Below, in pieces: positions 59,020 to 64,000 of a DNA stretch of 64,000 nucleotides. The translations under genes and the position numbers were made by a program. The DNA is from Novosphingobium guangzhouense (GTDB lineage Bacteria > Pseudomonadota > Alphaproteobacteria > Sphingomonadales > Sphingomonadaceae). The notes beneath the pieces are model-generated. The model was given only the letters and a program-made list of their open reading frames with translations. It was not told the origin of the DNA and searched no databases. The stretch's first letter is position 1, and the number at the start of each line of letters is the position of its first letter. The stretch spans positions 85,068-149,067 of the forward strand of contig NZ_LYMM01000014.1 in NCBI RefSeq assembly GCF_002896965.1. The letters are read 5' to 3'.

Positions 59020-59948
59020 CGAAGGCGCTCGTTTGGGTTGAACATGAGGGCGGCGCCGTCAAGGACGCGACCCTTTCCGCCGTGACCGCCGCCGCCAAGC
59101 TGGGCGAAGTCCATCTGCTGGTCGCTGGCCAGGGCGTCGACGGCGTTTCCGCCGAAGCCGCCAAGATCGCCGGCGTCGGCAAGGTCCATGTCGCCGACGA
59201 CGCGGCCTTCGGCCATGCGCTGCCGGAGAATGTCGCGCCGCTGATCGTCGAACTGATGGGCCATCATGACGCGTTCGTCGCGCCGGCCACCAGCAACGGC
59301 AAAAATATCGCGCCGCGCGTCGCCGCCCTGCTGGACGTCATGCAGATCAGTGACATCCTTTCGGTCGAGAGCGAAGACACCTTCACCCGTCCGATCTATG
59401 CCGGCAACGCGATTGCCACGGTCAAGTCGAAGGATGCCAAGAAGGTCATCACCGTTCGCGGCACGGCCTTTGAAAAGGCAGCCAAGGAAGGCGGCAATGG
59501 CGCGGTGGAAGCCGTGGCCTCGACCGGCGACAAGGGTATCTCCTCCTTCGTCGGCGCCGAGATCGCTAAGCTGGAACGGCCCGAACTGACCAGCGCCAAG
59601 ATCATCGTGTCGGGTGGCCGTGCGCTCAAGGATGGTCCGACCTTCGAGGAATATATCATGCCGCTGGCCGACAAGCTCGGCGCGGCCGTTGGTGCCTCGC
59701 GCGCTGCGGTCGATGCGGGCTATGTCCCCAACGACTATCAGGTCGGCCAGACCGGCAAGATCGTCGCGCCGGAAGTCTATATCGCCGTCGGCATCTCCGG
59801 CGCGATCCAGCATCTGGCCGGCATGAAGGACAGCAAGACCATCATCGCCATCAACAAGGACGAGGATGCGCCGATCTTCCAGGTGGCCGACATCGGCCTG
59901 GTCGGTGATCTGTTCAAGGTGGTGCCGGAACTGATAGGCAAATTGTGA
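59016..59948 (+). CDS. etfA: Electron transfer flavoprotein alpha subunit
   Basis: The 310-aa protein has [60 protein letters not shown] and [12 protein letters not shown], the FAD-binding core of ETF-alpha. With EtfB it carries electrons from the acyl-CoA dehydrogenases to ETF-quinone oxidoreductase, which is not encoded here. It shares the G/C-rich codon style of etfB. Confidence 0.95.
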   Translation: MTKALVWVEHEGGAVKDATLSAVTAAAKLGEVHLLVAGQGVDGVSAEAAKIAGVGKVHVADDAAFGHALPENVAPLIVELMGHHDAFVAPATSNGKNIAPRVAALLDVMQISDILSVESEDTFTRPIYAGNAIATVKSKDAKKVITVRGTAFEKAAKEGGNGAVEAVASTGDKGISSFVGAEIAKLERPELTSAKIIVSGGRALKDGPTFEEYIMPLADKLGAAVGASRAAVDAGYVPNDYQVGQTGKIVAPEVYIAVGISGAIQHLAGMKDSKTIIAINKDEDAPIFQVADIGLVGDLFKVVPELIGKL

Positions 59949-59992
59949 CACAACGCCGGTCGTAGATCTCTTATACGCTAAAGGAACGTATC

Positions 59993-61714
59993 GTGACATT
60001 TCGTCCTCCAGTTGCCGAGCAGCGCTTCGTACTTGATCACGTCGTGCGGCTGGCAGAAATTACCTCGCAGGACCAGTTCGCCGCTGCAGAGTCTGACATG
60101 GTCGAAGCCATTCTCGACGGCGCCGCGTCCCTGGCGGCTAATGAGTGGGCGCCGCTCAACCGTGTCGGTGACACCAATCCGCCTCGGTGGAACGACACTG
60201 TCGTAACAATGCCGCCCGGCTTTCGCGAGGCTTACCGGACATATGTCGAGGGCGGATGGGGCACTATTGCGGCCCCCTCCGCATTCGAAGGACAGGGCCT
60301 GCCCAGTACGCTCGCCTTCGGCGTTGCCGAAAGCCTGGGGGCGGCAAATCTTGGATTTAGTCTTGGGCCGATGCTCACACAAGGGGCGATCGAAGCCCTC
60401 GTGAAGCATGGCTCCCCCGAGCTCCAGGCTGCCTATCTTCCCAAGCTGGTCACGGGAGAGTGGACCGGGACGATGAACCTCACCGAGCCCAATGCGGGTT
60501 CGGATGTGGGGGCCCTTCGCTCGAGCGCAACGCCTGCCGGAGATGGCAGCTGGCGGGTAAAGGGAAACAAGATCTTCATTACCTTCGGCGAGCATGATCT
60601 TGCAGAGAATATCATTCACTTGGTGCTTGCCAGAACACCCGATGCGCCGGCGGGCACGCGGGGGATATCCCTTTTCCTGGTTCCTAAATTTCTGCCCGAC
60701 GGAAGCAGGAATGATGTCCATTGCGCCTCCATTGAGCACAAGCTTGGCATTCACGCCTCTCCCACCTGCGTTATGTCTTTTGGGGACAATGATGATTGTC
60801 GCGGATGGCTGATCGGGCCAGAATTTGGCGGAATGCGCGCAATGTTCACGATGATGAACAATGCACGCCTCAATGTTGGCCTTCAAGGTGTCCAGATTGC
60901 CGAACGAGCAACCCAACAGGCCGTCGCTTATGCGCTCGAGCGAGTTCAGTCGCCCAGGGCGAGCAACCCCGAGGGCGGACCGGTTGCCATCATCGAGCAT
61001 CCCGACGTGCGAAGGATGATTTTGCGTATGAAGGCGCAGACCCAGGCCATTCGTTCCCTTGTATATGCCGCGGCGGGCGAACTTGATCGTGCCCATCTTG
61101 GCATCGAAGGGGCAAAGCAGAGGCTGGATCTGCTCACGCCTCTTGCCAAGGCACATGGTACAGACGTCGGCTGTGAGGTGGCAAGCTTGGGTGTGCAGGT
61201 CCACGGGGGCATGGGTTTCATTGAGGAAACCGGTGCCGCGCAGCACTATCGAGATGTTCGCATAACCCCGATCTATGAGGGGACTAATGGCATCCAGGCC
61301 GCGGATCTGGTAGGCCGCAAACTCGTTGGAGACGAAGGCGCGCAAATGCATGCGCTCATTGCGGATGTCCGGTCGGAAACGAAGAATGCCGGATTGCTCG
61401 CTTTGACCGACCAGATTTCTACCTTGACCGGTGTGCTGGTCAAGGCGTCGACCGACGACAGGTTGGCAGCGAGCGCGCCTTATCTGACGATGGTGTCAGT
61501 GATGACCTGCGGGTGGTTGCTGGAACGTCAGGGAACGGCGGCTGCAGGTCTGCTTGCAAACGGGGAGGGCGATTCTGCATTTCTCAAGGCAAAACTCGCG
61601 ACCGTAAACTGGTATCTTGCGCACATTGTCCCCGAGGCGAGTGGCCTTGCTGCATCTGTCGCCGAAGGTGGCAAGGGTCTTTATGATCTCACTGCGGAAG
61701 AACTGGCTGCCTGA
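59993..61714 (+). CDS. Acyl-CoA dehydrogenase, DmdC-like (copy 2)
   Basis: A GTG start follows AAAGGAA. The 573-aa protein parallels copy 1 at 36947-38659 through its whole length: YVEGGWGTIAAPSAFEGQGL, GTMNLTEPNAGSDVGALRSS, HASPTCVMSFGDNDD, MFTMMNNARLNVGLQGVQIA and PIYEGTNGIQAADLVGRKL, which carries the catalytic Glu. It performs the first oxidation of the cycle and hands electrons to EtfAB encoded just upstream. Confidence 0.93.
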   Translation: MTFRPPVAEQRFVLDHVVRLAEITSQDQFAAAESDMVEAILDGAASLAANEWAPLNRVGDTNPPRWNDTVVTMPPGFREAYRTYVEGGWGTIAAPSAFEGQGLPSTLAFGVAESLGAANLGFSLGPMLTQGAIEALVKHGSPELQAAYLPKLVTGEWTGTMNLTEPNAGSDVGALRSSATPAGDGSWRVKGNKIFITFGEHDLAENIIHLVLARTPDAPAGTRGISLFLVPKFLPDGSRNDVHCASIEHKLGIHASPTCVMSFGDNDDCRGWLIGPEFGGMRAMFTMMNNARLNVGLQGVQIAERATQQAVAYALERVQSPRASNPEGGPVAIIEHPDVRRMILRMKAQTQAIRSLVYAAAGELDRAHLGIEGAKQRLDLLTPLAKAHGTDVGCEVASLGVQVHGGMGFIEETGAAQHYRDVRITPIYEGTNGIQAADLVGRKLVGDEGAQMHALIADVRSETKNAGLLALTDQISTLTGVLVKASTDDRLAASAPYLTMVSVMTCGWLLERQGTAAAGLLANGEGDSAFLKAKLATVNWYLAHIVPEASGLAASVAEGGKGLYDLTAEELAA

Positions 61715-61854
61715 ACTGGTCCGTCCATTTTTGTCGGGACGATCGGCAATGTTGTGGATGGGGACTTCCTTGCGGGAGTCCCCTATGACATGCCGTTGCG
61801 GTCGGTTGATGGCCACCTTCGATCATCCACGCGGCTACAAAGGCTGAGGGAGAG

Positions 61855-62790
61855 ATGCTGAAACTTGAGCAACTGCGCTGTTTTGTCGTGGCGGTCGATA
61901 AAGGCAGCCTGGTGGAAGCGTCGCGCGTGCTCAACATGTCTCCGTCCGCAGTCGCCTATAACGTCGAAACGCTCGAGAAGCTGCTTGACACGGCTCTTTT
62001 AATTCGTCGTCCGGCGTCGGGGGTGTCGGTTACCATGGATGGCGCGAGATTGCTGGAGCGCGCGCGCCCATTCGTCCAGGAAGCCATTGAAATGGAGCAG
62101 CTATTTCCTGCCCGCGGACGTAGCCTCGAAGGCGAACTGGTCATCGGATGTCAAGAAGGATTGAGCTGGTCTCTTATTCCATTGGCCGTCGAACGGCTGA
62201 AACGCAAGCATCCGCATCTGGCCGTAACTCAGAAGACTGTGTTCATGGAAGAAGGGAATAACCCTATCACAAACGCGGCCGTTGATCTGCTTGTTACCTT
62301 TGTTCTCGAAACGACAGATGATGCGGCAATAGATACAGAAGTCCTTTGTAAGCCAAAACCTTATGCCTTAATGCGAGCCGCTCATCCGCTTGCCGAGCTT
62401 GGTCGCAGTATTTCGATGGAGGAGCTTGCTCAATTTCCTCAATTATTCATCCAGGACGGTCCCGCCCTGGAACTTTTTAGAGCAATGTTTCAAGATAAAG
62501 GCCTGTCGCCGCCCTATAGCGTTGGCAGTAATACGAGCGCCGGGGCGCAGGCTGTAGTTGGCCGGTGCGATAGCGTTTATTTGCGATACGTCAAATCAGC
62601 GCAGAATATTTCTCCGCTCGGTGATGCTCTCGCATTCGTTCCTGTGTCTGATATTGAACGCGGGGCCTACCTCGTGGCCTCCTGCGCCAGGCGCAAATAT
62701 GGCGGCCGTCAGGCCAAGATCGAGAGCTTTATTTTCGAATGCCGTGCTCTATTCGACGACGGCACGATGCGTGATCATTTGATCTACTGA
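61855..62790 (+). CDS. LysR-family regulator
   Basis: The 311-aa protein has an HTH (LEQLRCFVVAVDKGSLVEAS, SPSAVAYNVETLEKLL) and an effector domain beginning LEGELVIGCQEGLSWSLIPL. It is a full-length LysR protein at the end of the beta-oxidation operon on the same strand; LysR proteins more often diverge from their targets, so autoregulation or a remote target is possible. GAGGGAGAG precedes the ATG. Confidence 0.9.
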   Translation: MLKLEQLRCFVVAVDKGSLVEASRVLNMSPSAVAYNVETLEKLLDTALLIRRPASGVSVTMDGARLLERARPFVQEAIEMEQLFPARGRSLEGELVIGCQEGLSWSLIPLAVERLKRKHPHLAVTQKTVFMEEGNNPITNAAVDLLVTFVLETTDDAAIDTEVLCKPKPYALMRAAHPLAELGRSISMEELAQFPQLFIQDGPALELFRAMFQDKGLSPPYSVGSNTSAGAQAVVGRCDSVYLRYVKSAQNISPLGDALAFVPVSDIERGAYLVASCARRKYGGRQAKIESFIFECRALFDDGTMRDHLIY

Positions 62791-62909
62791 GCGACCTTGC
62801 GGCCTTCAACATTGCAAGATGACCCGATCTGGCTGCAGCCCTGCATCCAGCGTCGCTCGGTGGAAAAGGCGCATTGCAGTCAGATCGTAAAGTGGATAGT
62901 GTCCATCTT

Positions 62910-63524
62910 ATGGCTTACCCAAAAAAGATCGACGGCGACAAGATCGTCGCTGCTGCGGTGGAATTGCTAGTGGGGCAAGGGTCTGAAGCATTGTCGTTGC
63001 GCAAGGTCGCAGGCCGTTTGGGTGTGGTTCCCAATGCGATATATCGGCATTTCGAAGGCCTGGATGCGCTTGTTGCTGCGGTTGCGGACGAAGCCGCACG
63101 CCGCATGCTCCAGGAGATGGACGCCCATCTGAATGAGGCGTCAGCCAACGAAGGCACTTGCGGGGAAGCCGCCATTCGAGCGATCGCCACAGCTTACGAT
63201 AAATTCGCGCGGGAAAACCCAGATCTTTATCTGCTGATCGTCCAGGATACCTCGCTGGGCGAGGCAAAACTCGAACGGCCTCGGTTCCGAGAACAATTGT
63301 GGCTACGCGTTTGCGAAGCGATGGGGCATCTTGTAGGCAGCGCCGACGGCGACCGTGCGGCGATGATCCTGTGGGGCATGCTGCACGGTCTGCAGTCACT
63401 TCGTAGCGCGCACCTGATCGAGTGCAGGACCTCTTCGGAATTGGGGTCCTATCCTGTCGATGTTCTCTTGCATGGGCTGCGGTCAGCGAAGGGGGCTGCA
63501 ATCCAAAAGCCTTTGCACGTCTGA
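62910..63524 (+). CDS. TetR-family regulator
   Basis: Starting at ATG 62910 (MAYPKKIDGDKIVAAAVELL), the 204-aa protein has the TetR HTH LSLRKVAGRLGVVPNAIYRH followed by FEGLDALVAAVADEA. A TTG at 62874 is the alternative start. The C-terminal half matches the TetR_C_33-like acyl-binding group by eye only. It is the third TetR-type gene of the catabolic region and may repress the operon in the absence of acyl-CoA. Confidence 0.88.
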   Translation: MAYPKKIDGDKIVAAAVELLVGQGSEALSLRKVAGRLGVVPNAIYRHFEGLDALVAAVADEAARRMLQEMDAHLNEASANEGTCGEAAIRAIATAYDKFARENPDLYLLIVQDTSLGEAKLERPRFREQLWLRVCEAMGHLVGSADGDRAAMILWGMLHGLQSLRSAHLIECRTSSELGSYPVDVLLHGLRSAKGAAIQKPLHV

Positions 63525-63841
63525 TATGCGCCTCGTGCTTCGATCTGCGCGCAAAAACAGGCAAAAAAAAGCAGCATTGTTCAAGATGAGATCGGGGTGT
63601 GCCTGTATTTCAGCCTAGCTGAAAAACATGCGAGGTTGATCCGTCTTGCTTGATATTCCTGCTGCGCAATTTGGCTCCTCGGTCTCGATGGGGCTGCCCT
63701 TGCATTTTTCGCTGAAGAAATGGCGATGCGAAATGTCCAAATTTCCTGCCGATGATCGCAGGGCGTGGCGGAATAGCCATTTGTCTGATCGCGTACGGAC
63801 CTTGAGCATGCCTTGGCAGGAACATGGCATGAGCCGCTTCT
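63525..63841. other. 317-bp stretch without a convincing gene
   Basis: Open frames of 70-110 codons exist on both strands, but none has a ribosome site, good codon use or a recognisable product. A polyA-like run (GGCAAAAAAAAGCAGC) lies near 63560. Confidence 0.5.
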
Positions 63842-64000
63842 TTAGGGTGTCGTGAGCCGCGCACATAGAGCAAGCGGATCGACCACGCGGCGGCGTGTGG
63901 TGTCGGGCACGCTGTAATAATTGCCGGCCACCGCGACCATGCCTTCACGGCTGATCCGCCGTTCGACCGTCAGGACCGTGTCGTAGCGCATGCCGGGCAG
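63842..64000 (-). pseudogene. IS21-family transposase IstA, C-terminal fragment (continues outside)
   Basis: Read on the minus strand from the window edge, the frame gives LPGMRYDTVLTVERRISREG and VAVAGNYYSVPDTTRRRVV, the Mu-type beta-barrel region near the C-terminus of IstA. After RRRVV the family sequence is lost and a short unrelated tail ends at 63842, so the gene is truncated at its 3' end. It marks the right border of the catabolic cargo. Confidence 0.7.

Noticed and set aside
63646..63855. 69-codon plus-strand frame near the right edge
   Set aside because: TTG start without a ribosome site, unconvincing protein sequence, and it overlaps the IS21 fragment end.
1..64000. Replication origin or iteron array
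   Set aside because: No Rep protein, iterons or DnaA-box cluster recognised; the origin is probably outside the window.

Overview
The window is GC-rich DNA with strong Shine-Dalgarno (SD) sites, tightly overlapping operons and plasmid-type gene families: a ParB-ThiF-linked (PRTRC) cassette, DUF932, DUF736, DUF2493, DUF5983 and a VapBC pair. With a TonB-dependent receptor, DmdC-type acyl-CoA dehydrogenases and a PQQ membrane dehydrogenase, it suggests a large plasmid or integrative element of a sphingomonad-like alphaproteobacterium. That assignment comes from gene content read by eye, not from a search.

Layout. 1-14.3 kb is plasmid backbone: unknown proteins, a DNA-methylase-like protein without the catalytic NPP motif, an opposite-strand ABC exporter, DUF932, and the PRTRC cassette (ParB, E, C, a small ORF, F, B, A, ThiF), followed by vapBC. 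14.2-19.7 kb looks like cargo with scars: an AAA_13/RloC-like ATPase, an alpha/beta hydrolase with a probable Cys nucleophile, a divergent frameshifted lysR, and gene remnants at both edges. 19.8-35.2 kb is a second backbone block: a DUF5983 protein, a GHKL ATPase, a HerA/DUF87-like ATPase, a seven-repeat SANT/Myb-like protein, a PP-loop enzyme, several tiny genes, DUF736 with an SSB-like tail, two DUF2493 paralogues separated by an IS110 element, and a third SLOG-like protein. 35.2-36.9 kb is a graveyard: an IS3-type remnant, an intact-looking IS5/IS427-type element and a GST 5' fragment. 36.9-63.5 kb is catabolic cargo, and an IS21 IstA fragment lies at the right edge.

How the genes may work together. 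In the PRTRC cassette an E1-like protein (ThiF), an E2-like protein with an E2-style Cys motif (B), a Ubl-like protein ending in Gly (C) and a JAMM protease (A) are co-transcribed with a ParB. This is a complete-looking ubiquitin-like conjugation/deconjugation set tied to plasmid maintenance. The family is known from sequence, but its biochemistry is, to my knowledge, not established. It is the strongest candidate here for an under-described system.

The catabolic cargo has three units. The first is acyl-CoA dehydrogenase, acyl-CoA ligase and a PQQ dehydrogenase under a TetR. The second is a divergent operon of thioesterase, TolC, HlyD and two ABC-2 permeases with no ATPase subunit. The third is a TonB receptor, acyl-CoA ligase, hydratase/3-hydroxyacyl-CoA dehydrogenase, thiolase, ETF beta/alpha and a second acyl-CoA dehydrogenase: one full beta-oxidation turn with its electron acceptor, flanked by a tandem-TetR, a LysR and a TetR. 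The substrate cannot be read from the sequence.
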